Assembly: GCF_000281045.1 (NCBI RefSeq)
Contig: NW_008246076.1
Coordinates: forward strand, 497,717 to 534,722
Direction of reading: 5' to 3'
DNA from: Saprolegnia diclina VS20
Taxonomy: Eukaryota > Oomycota > Saprolegniomycetes > Saprolegniales > Saprolegniaceae
DNA: 37,006 bases
Of this stretch, positions 11,478 through 21,722 are shown in pieces. The stretch's first letter is position 1; each line of letters begins with the position of its first letter. Below the pieces are notes generated by a model. That model was not told the origin of the DNA. It saw nothing but the letters and a program-made list of their open reading frames with translations, and searched no databases. The position numbers were made by a program, and so were the translations under genes.

Positions 11478-11738
11478 AAGTTTACTCGACATATAATGAA
11501 TGCCCCAACATGAGCACGACGCGTGAGTGACTTCAACTCTACCTCGATTAAGGTGTCTCGTCGTTGTCGAATTGCGAGAATACCGGTTTGGATCCACAGC
11601 AGAGAGCCTATCGTAAAGAGGCTTCTCCGTCTACTTCGCGCCTCGCCTCTTTCTACCTTGTTTACTGTCTGCATTAGCCACAAAACGAATTTGGTCCGTC
11701 TGTTTATAGAGCAGTGCACCAAAGTCGTCTATTTTCGA

Positions 11739-13564
11739 ATGGGCGAGACCACCCGCGTCGGTCCTAGTCCGACGGCGGTGCGCTTCTGCGTACGGCGGAA
11801 CCGCTCGGCCATGCTTGTAAGCCTTATCATGTTGCTCAATATCCTCTCCATGGTACGACATTCCATGTGTACTGTCCACACTTGACAGCGCTGTAGCCCA
11901 TGAAGGCGTACCTCTCCGAGTTTCTCCCGTGGCAAACCGTCCCGGCACTACCCGACGCATTTGCCAACTATTCGAGCTTTTCGAATGCGACGCTAGCGTA
12001 CCAGCAGGCGCACTACACGCCGTGGACGCTGCCGAATGGCTCCAAGTACTTTGACGACGCTGCCATGGACGTCCAAGTGCTCCGGGCGACGCTGAATTTG
12101 ACAAACCATGAGCCAATACGGTCTCGCGCCGACTGCCTAGCGTCGTTCGTACTGGGCCTGCCAGGCTTGATCTACTACACGCCAGTGCAATTGGACCTCG
12201 TCTGTGCCCTCGCCGCGGACGCTGACGTCAACGCGTCATCCTGGGACAAGGTTGGCGCGTGTTACGTTGACAAGTTTTGCACCATCGTCATTGGCCACTC
12301 GTGCGTGTGGCTGAGCGCCGGTGATGCGGTCCATGGCGGAGAGCTGTCGCCACACGTGGTGACGATCACGTACACGTTTACGGGCACCCGCTTGAGCCAA
12401 TGGCTGTGGTGGAAGCTCGGGTTCCGCACCGTCTTGACGATCTTTGTCGCGTGGCGTCTCTGGCAACAATACTACGCGCATTGCCAGCGCCTCCAAGAGT
12501 GTTTGGCTGTCCGCGGACACTGCGCCAACCTAAGTCCGACCGAGTGGCGCTACGAGCTCGTATTGGGCGACCCGACCGCCATCATTCTCATGGACCCAAG
12601 TGTCGCATGCGCGTTTGTCGTAGATATTTGGATCAGCACCAACTCGGTCGGCATTGCGGTCTTGCGCGCGTCCCAGAACGGTGACCTCTACGTCATGTTT
12701 GTGACGTTTGTCTATCTCTCGCGGACGGTTTGTGTCACTGGATTTTGGCATTTTTGATGTTGGACTATTGCATAGGTGTGGTTTGCCTACTGCGCGCTCT
12801 GCGTCGCGGCCTACTGCTTGAAGAAATGGAAAATCGAGCATGCGTTTACCGAAGTCGACCCGACGCTCGTGGCCGTCGGTGTTGCGATCTACGGCCCGCT
12901 TGTCTCGTGGCTCAGCGGTAATGTCGGCTTCCTTGCGCTCTTGTACCAATGGACGTTTACACTGCTTGTGCCCTCGTCCTTGCTCGGCCAGGAAAACGAA
13001 CTCGGGCCGGGCTGCGCCATGTACACGCTACTGATTGCGTGCCTTCCACTGGCCTACGGCTTTGCCATCCCGGCACTGCGCCACCGTAAACGAGAGTACG
13101 CGATCGCATGTCTCATAGCGCGACTAGGGTTCTGCAAGCACCGAAGCAAGACGCCCAATTATGCGAGTCCGTTCTACAACAGCATCAAGAACCGGACGAT
13201 TTTCGGTCTCTTGGCGCCGTTCCGACCCTCGGCCGACGTGTATCCAGTCGAAGCGACCAAGCGGATTCTCGAGCGCGGCGGCGCCATCTACTCGCTCTTT
13301 GCGACCAATTCGCGGTACAAAAATTGTCCGACCATCAGCCTTCGAAGCGCCGACTGCTTCCTCCTCTGCTACCACAACGAGTCGCTCGTGTCCAAGATAC
13401 GGCTGAGTCTTCTCTGCAGCCTCGACTGCAACGCTGCGACACCCGAGCTCGCGGTGGAGAATGCTGAAGGCAAAGCCGCTTTCATCGCGAATGAAATTAC
13501 GTGTGGTCACAGTGGTCGACCTACCATGCGCCGACCCACGGAAGCCTCGCCCTGGTGCATTTGA
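11739..13564 (+). CDS. Multi-pass membrane protein family, member E (unknown function)
   Basis: Exons are 11739-11852, 11897-12727, 12776-13085 and 13128-13564 (563 aa). The last intron (13086-13127, 42 nt, GTAAAC to TAG) is a multiple of three with no stop, so its retention would give a 577-aa form. TM1 lies at about residues 20-38 (AMLVSLIMLLNILSM). The ectodomain at about 40-205 has PMKAYLSE, sequons NYS/NAT/NLT/NAS, four cysteines and FVLGLPGLIYY. TM2 is at about 207-227, LVLGDPTAII at about 262, and further TM helices follow to about 412 (TLLIACLPLAYGFA). The tail holds YNSIKNR, ISLRSADCFLLCYHNE and KIRLSLLCSLDC and ends ASPWCI. It shares a nearly identical tract, including intron 2, with C, and a 35-nt identical patch with F. 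Confidence 0.87.
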
Positions 13565-13852
13565 GCGATCTTGACTGTCCATTTTTGACCTTGGATCTTA
13601 GCATTTCCAAAATTAGCGTATTTGTAGTATGTTTTTGAAGCAATCTCATTGCGCCGATATGACGTAACCCAAATCCTGTTTGACAAAGCCGATCGTGCTC
13701 GTGGCATGACACGGGTGTCGTCTGAAGCTGAAGACACGCGATGGACGACATCGACGCGCAAGCACATCCCCATTCATTCATTTTCTTGGCGCACGCAGAT
13801 TCGCTGTTGCACGAGTAGAAAGGTCGTCGACTATATATATACATTCACTGGA

Positions 13853-15623
13853 ATGGCCAAGGTTCCGGTCGTGGCAGGCCCCGCGCGCGAGTTTCGCGTG
13901 CGCCGGAATCGCGCCGCGTTGCTTCTCAGCTTCGCCATGCTGGCCAACCTCATATCGATCGTACGTTCGCCTCTTGCAACCCTCTTTACGGTGGGGTGGT
14001 GTAGCCTGCCCGCGCGTACCTCTCCGAGTCGTTTCCAGGCATCGCCCCGACCATCGTCTCGCCCGTCTTTGCGCCGTTTGGAGCTTTCGAAAACGCAACG
14101 CTCTCTGCCTACATGACCGCGTACAGCGACGTATCCGCGCTCGGGTACCAGTACGACCAAACGAGCAGCATCTACGTGCTGCGCCGTACGCTCGACATGT
14201 CGGCGACGCCCACTGCACTGCGCTGCGTCACGGATTTTGCCTTGGGTCTCCCCGGCCTCATCTACTACACCGGCGCCCAACTCAACTTTCTCTGCGCCTT
14301 CCTCGCCAGCGATATTCGGCGAGCGTATGTGAACCACGGCGCGTGCCACGTCGATCGGAGCTGCGCACTGGACATTGGCTACTCGTGCATTTGGCTCTCG
14401 CAGCGAAAAGAAGATCCGCCTGACGTGTACGTTCTCTCGTATGCGTACACGGCGACCCGCTGGAACGATTGGCTTTGGATCAAGTTGGTCTATCGCATTG
14501 GCATCACGGGTCTAATTGCTCAGCGTCTCTACAGCGGCTACTTCAAGCACGTGCGCGACCTCGAGACGATCTTGCGCTCGCACGGGCACTGCCTCGGCTT
14601 GGACGCGCATACGTGGCGGTACGAACTCGTACTGGGGGACCCCACGGCAATTGTGCTCATGGACGGGTGGGTCGCCTTCGCCCTTGTCGTCGATACGTGG
14701 CTGAGTACAAATACGATCGGTGTCGCGATACTTCTCGCCGCGCAGGCAGACGACCTCTGGGTGATGGCTCTGAGCTTGGTGTACCTCTCTCGCACGGTAT
14801 GTATTTTCGATGTCGTTGATGGACAATAGGACAATGCATGGCACTAGGTCTGGTTTGCTTACTTTGCCCTCTGCGCGGTCGCACATGCCTTGAAGAAATG
14901 GAGATGCGAGCACGCGTTCTGCGAGGTCGACCCGACGCTTGTCGCTATCGCCGTCGCCATCTACGGCCCGCTGCTGTCTCAACTGAGCGTTTTCGTCGAG
15001 TGGCTCGTACGCTTGTACCACTGGCTCTTTGTCGCGTTTGTGCCAAACGACGCAAAAGCGCATGAGAACGAACTTGGACCTGGCTGTGCCATGTACACGC
15101 TCATGGTTGCCAGTCTCCCACTGTTGTACGGCCTTGCCCAACCGCCGTGGGCTCGCCATAGTACGTATATTGACTTGATGTACATATTCGAATATGCGTC
15201 GTAGGGACAAGGTGGAGGCACAAGGTCGCGCCGGCCGTGCTGCAAGACTATGCCAGTCCACTCTACAACAGCATCAAAAGCCGCCTTTTGGTGCGCTTTC
15301 TATCGACTTTGCAAGCGCCGGCACCGCGCGCTGAGGGCGGCTCCGTGTACGCTCTCTTCGCAGCCAATTCGCGCTACAAAAACTGTCCGACCATCAGCCT
15401 TCGAAGCGCCGACTGCTTTCTCCTCTGCTACCATAACGAGGCACTCGTGTCCAAGATGCGTCTGAGCCTCCTTGGCAGCCTCGACCGCAACCTTGGCGAC
15501 CCGACATTGGCCGTCCGCATTGCCTCTGTCGTTGCCACCTCCAACATGAACGAGCTCGTGCTCCACCCGGGTCAGCCACCGACAATTCGACGCCCTTGGA
15601 TTCCGTCGCCGTGGTGTATTTAA
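13853..15623 (+). CDS. Multi-pass membrane protein family, member F (unknown function)
   Basis: Exons are 13853-13960, 14005-14796, 14848-15160 and 15205-15623 (543 aa); introns are 44, 51 and 44 nt, all ending TAG. The start ATG gives the shortest first exon (36 codons: MAKVPVVAGP, basic patch RVRRNR, TM1). Exon 2 opens PARAYLSE. Its ectodomain is trimmed relative to E and has one clear sequon (NAT), but it keeps four cysteines and FALGLPGLIYY. TM2 is WLWIKLVYRIG, followed by LVLGDPTAIV and VYLSRT. Exon 3 starts VWFAYFALC; exon 4 has YASPLYNSIKS, ISLRSADCFLLCYHNE and the end PSPWCI. A TATA-like run (13831-13841) sits only about 12 bp before the ATG. It belongs with C and E. Confidence 0.87.
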
Positions 15624-15825
15624 CAACCCACTACTATAGTTTATGCTGAACTTGTCTGAGTTTCTACGGACATTTGCCGCGACGAGTCTTATTCGACCAG
15701 ATAAAATATTTATCGAAAAACACTCGTTCGTATTGACATATGAGCCTCGCGCTGAGGCGGACCGGTGTCTCCCGATGCCACGTCATACGTAGTTTTCTAT
15801 CAATAGAGTTGCCAGAAAGGACAAC

Positions 15826-17625
15826 ATGACCAAGGTGGCGCCGGCGGGTCCAGCCGTGTCGCTGGTCCACACGCGCTTTGAGGTGCGCTGGACGCGATTC
15901 TCAGTCGTTGTGAGTCTCGCGATGGCCCTCAACATCGTCTCCATGGTATGTTCCTTTCACTCGATCCTGCCGACACCTTCCGTGTGGCCGATGAAGGCGT
16001 ACTTGACCGAGCAGCTGCCGTGGCGAGGCGACAACACGCCATACCCCGTCTACGACTCGTACGCTGCCTTTAGCGCCTCGTACTTGGCCGAGAACCAAGC
16101 GCGCTTCAACCGGTCCACACTCCTGCACCAGCGATCGTACTACGTTGACGACGCGACGCGCACCGATGTCATCCGTGTCGCTCTCGACATGCGCCGACGC
16201 ACGCACGACGACTGCATCGACTTTCTCTTGGGTCTGCCGGGCCTCATCTTTTACGGTGGCAACATGCGTCGCTTTCTTTGCGACTTTGCCGCATCGCCCC
16301 GTGGACTCAATGGGACGGACGACCAGCGCTGGCACCAACGCGGTGTCTGCCAGTACGGCTTGTTTGCCGGCACCACCGTCGGCAAACAGTGCATTTGGCT
16401 CACGACCGGCGACGACCTGACACAGGATGACGCACCGGGGGTCTTTACCCTCACGTTTATCTTTCAGCTGCCCCGGTTTTATGTGTGGCTCTGGGTCAAA
16501 TTCGGGTACCGCTGTCTCATTAGCTTGTACGTGTGCTTCGAAATGTGGCGCGAGTACTACCGCCACTGCACACACCTCTGCGCGATCGTCCAGCGCTTTG
16601 GCCATACCGTTCCGACGCCGACATCTTTGGCGTGGCAGTACGACCTCGTGATGGGGGACCCGACCGCGCTCATCCTACTCGATCCGGTCGTCTCGGCTGC
16701 CTTTACGCTCGACGTGTGGCTCAGTATGGAGTACATGGGCATTGCCATGGTGCGTGCGACGCAAATCGCCGATCTCTACACGCTCTTTCTCGCGTTCATG
16801 TACTTTTCCCGCACGGTATATGGCGAGTGGGTGTCCATATTAAACCATAGACTTTCGTTTGCTAGGTTTGGTTTGCCTATTTGGCACTGAGCGTCTCGTC
16901 CAAAGTTCTCAAACGCTTTGCGAAGGAACACGTCTTTGCCGGCGTGGACCCGACGGTGGTCGCGATTTGTGTCGCCGTGTACGTCGTCCCAGTCGACTAC
17001 CTCCAAGCCAACACCCGCATCGTAAATGCGTACTACTGGCTCTTCCGTGTGCCAGCCTCGCGCGACACGCAAGACGAGCAAGTCGACGTGCTGCTTGGCT
17101 GTGTGCTCTTGACCATCTCGATAGCTCTCTTTCCCGTACTCTATGGGGTTGCCCGATCGCGCTGCCGTAGCGCCTTGATCGGTTGGCGTCTGCTGAGCAT
17201 TATGCGTAGGGTCAACGCCAGCATTGTCGAGCCGCCGTGCCGCATACAGCAGCCAAGCGTACAACGGCGTGAAAGCGCGGCTCGTGCTCTTCGTCTTGCG
17301 CCGCTTTCGTCGACGCGATCGCCAAGCGCTTGCCTTTGGCGGCACCTTGTACGCTGTGTTTGAGGCCAACCCGCGCTACAAGAGGTATCCGACGATCAGT
17401 CTTCGGTCCGTCGACTGCTTTCTCGTTTGCAAAAGCCATGGAGTCCCCAAGCAAATGATTCGTCTCAGTCTCCTGCGGAGCTTGGACTGCCACCCGACGA
17501 ACCCGCACTTGACAATCACGGACGGCAGCACCGAGAGCGTCGTCAACGTTTTGGACCGCATCGAATGCACGGGCACGTCGTTTTGCATACACCGGGGCAT
17601 TGCGCGCACTGCGTGGTGCATGTAG
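15826..17625 (+). CDS. Multi-pass membrane protein family, member G, intron 1 now readable as coding
   Basis: Exons are 15826-16815, 16866-17166 and 17210-17625 if the old intron 1 is translated (568 aa). Compared with the paralogues, intron 1 should occupy 15946-15987. It still starts GTATGT, but the acceptor TAG reads TGG, the 42 nt are a multiple of three, and there is no stop. Splicing to an AAG 9 nt downstream (ending 15996) would also keep frame. Family features are PMKAYLTEQLPW, FLLGLPGLIFY, four cysteines, sequons NRS/NGT, FYVWLWVKFGYR at TM2, MGDPTALI, SMEYMGIAMVRATQ and YFSRT. Exon 4 has ISLRSVDCFLVCK and ends RTAWCM. G and H form a subgroup in which the tail motif RSADCFLLCY is altered. 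Confidence 0.85.
15946..15987 (+). other. Relic of intron 1 in member G, acceptor lost
   Basis: The segment sits exactly where A-F and H have intron 1, between the TM1 codons (NIVSM) and PMKAYL. The donor GTATGT is intact. The last three bases are TGG instead of the TAG used by every other member at this site. It is 42 nt long with no in-frame stop, so the open frame continues through it. Confidence 0.7.
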
Positions 17626-18068
17626 CCGACAGACATAAGAACGTATTGGCTATATATGTGACCACGTTCGTAGCCCATACATATATATTTCCTCGGTAAT
17701 GTCGATGGAAGGGCGTTGGGATCTAGTTAGTGGATCGCACCATTGATATCAACTAGGGCTTCATAATATGACGTCCTTTGCACAGCGATTTTAGCAAGGA
17801 TTTTACTGCAAAAGTCAGGACGCTACCTGGTCGTAGACAATATCTCGGCACGTAGCTCTCAAGTATTTCGATGCAAAACTCTCACAGTATTTTGCGCCAA
17901 GCTTTTTGGGTGCACTCTGCGCACAGAGCACAGCGCATCGTCCATGCGTTGTCCCGCACTCCCAATCTGTCGTCAACGACCTCCAACGACCTCTTTTTGA
18001 AACCGCCGCGCGCTGCGGTGCTGCCACGTCAGCAAACCTAATCTTAGATACAACCGTCCAGTCGCGCG
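17626..18068. other. Intergenic region between members G and H
   Basis: This 443-bp stretch is AT-richer than the flanks, with two TATATAT runs near 17651 and 17684. It probably holds the 3' UTR of G and the promoter of H. I see no coding signal. Confidence 0.5.
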
Positions 18069-19834
18069 ATGACGCAGGTCGCACCAACGCGATGGGAGCT
18101 ACCCTCGTCCTCCGAGTTGAGTGCGAAGCTCGACTTCCCCGTCCGTTGGAACAAGATCTCGGTACTTATCAGCGCCGCCATGCTCATCAACATCGCCTCC
18201 ATGGTACATGCTGCCTGAGTTTGAGATGGACTCACGCGGTTGTAGCCGCTGAAAGCTTACTTGTCCGAGCAAGTCCCGTGGCGCGCAAGCGAGGCCCCCG
18301 AGCCTGTGTTTGCAAACTATTCGGCCTTCAACGCATGGTACCTCGCATCAAACCAAGCCCGCTTCAACCGGCAGACGCTAGCCCACGCGTCGTCCTACTA
18401 TGTCGACGATAGCACACGCACCGATGTCATTCGTGTGGCCCTCGACATGCGCACCTCACAGCCCGAGTCGAGTTGCATCTCGTTCTTGCTGGGCTTGCCG
18501 GGACTCATTTTCTACAGCGGTGGTTTTTGGAACGTTCTCTGCTCGTTCGAAGCGATCGACCACCGCAACGCAACCCTTGGCGATGCCTTGCGCTGGGACA
18601 AGGTCGGCGCGTGCCAGTACGGCAAGTTTGCCTCCGTCCTCGTCGGGCGGCAGTGCGTTTGGCTCACGACCGGCAACGATTTAACCGGATTTGACGCGCC
18701 TGGAGTCTACACGCTCACGTTTACCTTCCAGCTCGGCCGCTTCTACAATTGGCTGTGGTGCAAATTTGCGTACCGCGTTGGCCTCACATGCTACGTCCTG
18801 CGCGTCATGTGGCGCGCCTACTACCGCCACTGCTTGCATTTGGCGCGGACGCTGACGACCCACGGGCTACAGCGACGCACTCCTCCATGTACGTCGTTTG
18901 AAATTGTCGTTGGGGACCCAACGGCCCTCGTATTGCTCAACCCGATCGTCTCGACGGCGTTCACGTTGGACATTTGGTTCAGTATGGAGTACATGGGCAT
19001 TGCCATGGTGCGCGCGACGCAGTTTGTGGATCTCTACACGCTCTTTCTCGCCTTCTTGTACTTTTCCCGCACGGTACGGCCACAATTTTTATCTTTTTAT
19101 GGATCCCATGGATGCATTTCGTCTAGGTATGGTTTGCCTACCTCGCGCTCGCGTTCACATCGCGCTGTCTCAAGCGGTATCACAAAGAACACTGGTTTGT
19201 CGAAGTCGACCCGACGATCGTTGCCGTCTGCGTCGCCGTGTACTCGATCCCGGTCGACTACCTCCAGGCCAACACCGTCGTGGTCTACTTGTACTACTAC
19301 CTCTTCCGCCTCCCATCATCGACCGACATGCAGGACCACCAAGTCGATGTGCTCTTTGGGTGCGTCCTGCTCACACTTCTCATTGCCGCTGTCCCAATTG
19401 TCTATGGCTTTGCGCGCGCCCGCTGCAGCCGCAAGGCAACGACGTCTGTTCCGTATGCGAGTCTTGACTACAACAGCGTCAAGAACCGACTGTTGTTCAA
19501 GCTCGTACGATCGATCACAGTGCGCCGCGGTCTCGTCGACGAGTCGGGTGGGTCTCTCTATGCTGCGTTTGCGCATGATGCTCGATACAAGATGCACCCG
19601 ACGACCAGTCTCCGCAGCGTCGACTGCTTTGTGTTGACCAAAGCACGAGGTCGGACAACGCATCTGGAGCGGCTCAGCCTGCTCTCGAGCCTCGACCGAT
19701 TGGGCTCTGAAGCCGCGTTGGCGATTTCGGTCGAAAAAGCTGCGACGGCCGAGCGCACGTTTGCCAAGCTTGCGGCGCACAAGAGCAGCTTTCAACTGGC
19801 GCTAGGAAACGAGCCGTCGGCGTGGTGCTCGTAA
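18069..19834 (+). CDS. Multi-pass membrane protein family, member H (unknown function)
   Basis: Exons are 18069-18203, 18246-19073 and 19127-19834 (556 aa); introns are 42 and 53 nt. As in B, there is no third intron. Exon 1 (MTQVAPTRWE, 45 codons) ends with TM1 (LISAAMLINIASM). Exon 2 has PLKAYLSEQVPW, sequons NYS and NAT, four cysteines, FLLGLPGLIFY, FYNWLWCKFAYR at TM2, VGDPTALV, SMEYMGIAMVRATQ and YFSRT. Exon 3 starts VWFAYLAL, with VDPTIVAV, a hydrophobic run around YLYYYLFRL, VLLTLLIAAVPIVYGFA, YNSVKNRLLF and SLRSVDCFVL, and ends PSAWCS. A plus-strand frame that runs past 19073 is intron read-through and not part of the protein. G is the nearest relative. H closes the array on the right. 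Confidence 0.87.
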
Positions 19835-20178
19835 TGCGTTGGTGGTCCTTGCACACTTTGTACACGGGCACTGCGCCGCCATCGGGGTTGTTTCATATGC
19901 CGCAGCAAACACGAGCGCATTTCATTAGCGACTAAGCTTCAATCGATATTCGTGCTACCGTTGTCTACTACAGAGTGACGCCGACGCTGTCCTATCTAGC
20001 CCCTCGACCATCCCAAACGGCAGCTGGTTTTCGTCATCATTGGCAGAGTCCGCGACCCGAGCCCTATTCCACACTCGTGCTACGCTCTACTAGTAGTACA
20101 ATCGTAGCCACTAGCTGTCCCTACTTGCGAGCGTACTAGCTGTTGTACGTTGGCGTGTGTTGAAACAAAATGTTTTTT
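19835..20178. other. Convergent intergenic region between member H and the ubiquitin protease
   Basis: This 344-bp stretch lies between two stop codons and marks the right border of the membrane-protein array. No coding signal or repeat is seen. Confidence 0.5.
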
Positions 20179-21722
20179 CTATCGGCGCTCGTAAAAGAGC
20201 ATGTAGGCTTTGGCGCGGGCGACTTCGGAGGTCGGTACATCGAGGACACGGTCGTCTGAGACGTGGACCCACCGACGAGGTGCCAAGCGGCGGTAGCACG
20301 TGTAGTGCCCGCCCCGCTCGTTGCCGTGGTGAACAATCACTGCGATCGCATCGTAGACCAGTTGATCCTACAAAAGGTATCAACTTGATACTATCCAAGC
20401 GCCATCCCAATACATAAGTGTGGTCTTTGGTGTCGTCGTCGAGGAGCAAGTCTTGCGCCAGGAGCGTCGACTCGAAGCGGAGGTACGAGTCGAGCTTGAC
20501 CATGGCATCTTGCAGAAAGACGTTGCGGTTGATGTGAAACGCAAGCACGTCCGGGCACCGCATGAGCCGGATATGGCGTAAGAAGGGCGCGTACGTCCGC
20601 CGGCACGCGCGCGGGTCCTCGATCCCGTTCTTGTCGAGCCAGAGACCTTCGTCGTCGGTCCAGCCCGAGCCGTCCATGTCCAAGTCGCACACGCCATTGG
20701 TCGACGCCAGGCGCGTCCCGAGGATATCTATTTTGTAGTTTCGCTGTTTTGTATCAATGTATCAAGAAGAAACGTACCGAGAAGGTTCTGTCGCCACTCG
20801 AGCACGTCCGCACGAAGCACGTTGCGGGCGTCGCCGCCTTCCCAGAGCGAGGGCACGTCGACAAACTCCATGGGATCGCCACTCGCCAGCGCGTCGCGCT
20901 GCTCCTCGACGACTGCAAGAAGCGCGCGCAGCGTGCAGTTGGTGCACTCGACGCCGTCGATGCGCTCCATGCTCGTATAGTGGCGCCACGACTCGCGGAG
21001 GTGGTTGAAAACGTGGCGGCCGTCCATGCTGCCGCAGAGCGAGAGCTTCAGGTCGAGGAATCGGTCTGTCCACATGGGCTTGCGCATATGACAGCGCGTG
21101 CACTCCTACATGGCCGCCTCGTACGATAAAGCCAAGTATGGGAGAGTGGGGGACGCACGAGAAGCGTGCCGCTGAGGCCGTAGAACGGGTTGTGACTCTC
21201 GGCCGGCGCGCGCCCGATCAAGTCAAAGAGCGAGCCTTTCGGCTGCGTCTTCTTGTACTCGTCTTCGCAGAGCTCCATGATGAGCTGAAACCACTCTTCT
21301 GCGTCCTGTCCATGCCATGAGAAAAGGACGATGGAAGCGCGCACCTGTTGGCGATTGCCGCGGAAGCCCTGGATGCTCTTGCCGAGCTGCGCATTCAAGA
21401 GGCGCGGCTCGACCGCGCCGCCGATGGTAGACCGTGGGCGTGGCGAGAGCTCTATAACGAGTCGGTATCCGTTGCAGGACGATGCCATGTCGGTACCATG
21501 GAGGTAGTGCTGCAGCACGGACGTGAACGCGAGGCAGCGGTCGTCGCCAGGCGTGGCCTCGTCGTCATCGTCCATGGGGCAGATCTCATCGAGGTGGGCG
21601 ACGAAGCGCTTGGAAGATGCGAGCGCCTGCAGCACCGCGTTGAAGTAGCACGTGTTGCCGAGGTTGCGCAGCCCCGCGACGCTGAGTTCGTCGTCCACCA
21701 TGATCGCAAATTCCGCCTGCAT
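20179..21722 (-). CDS. Ubiquitin carboxyl-terminal hydrolase (USP family, C19)
   Basis: Minus-strand exons are 21722-21497, 21451-21345, 21305-21159, 21105-20778, 20727-20414 and 20367-20179 (436 aa). The Cys box GLRNLGNTCYFNAVLQAL carries the catalytic Cys25. QQDAEEW is at 110-116 and becomes contiguous only after removing a 39-nt intron. Two CxxC pairs (162/165 and 214/217) fit the USP zinc site. The His box GGHYTCYRR gives His395, with Asp412/413 as the likely third residue, and the protein ends LFYERR. It should cleave ubiquitin from conjugates. Introns 1 (45 nt) and 2 (39 nt) are multiples of three without stops, so an unspliced frame looks deceptively whole. Residues about 284-296 (DLDMDGSGWTDDE) resemble a weak EF-hand loop. 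The start is the first ATG in frame; an upstream exon is possible. Substrate and location are unknown. Confidence 0.9.

Noticed and set aside
13831-13841. TATA box for member F
   Set aside because: The TATATATATA run is only about 12 bp before the ATG, too close for a normal TATA box with a 5' UTR. Kept only as a remark.
19074-19637. Continuation of the member H exon 2 frame past 19073
   Set aside because: The extension is intron 2 followed by exon 3 in the wrong phase. Splicing at 19073/19127 restores the family sequence VWFAYLAL.
2185-19834. CRISPR-like or prokaryotic operon reading of the tandem array
   Set aside because: Spliceosomal introns in every member, mixed strands and separate intergenic regions show eukaryotic tandem duplication, not an operon or repeat-spacer array.
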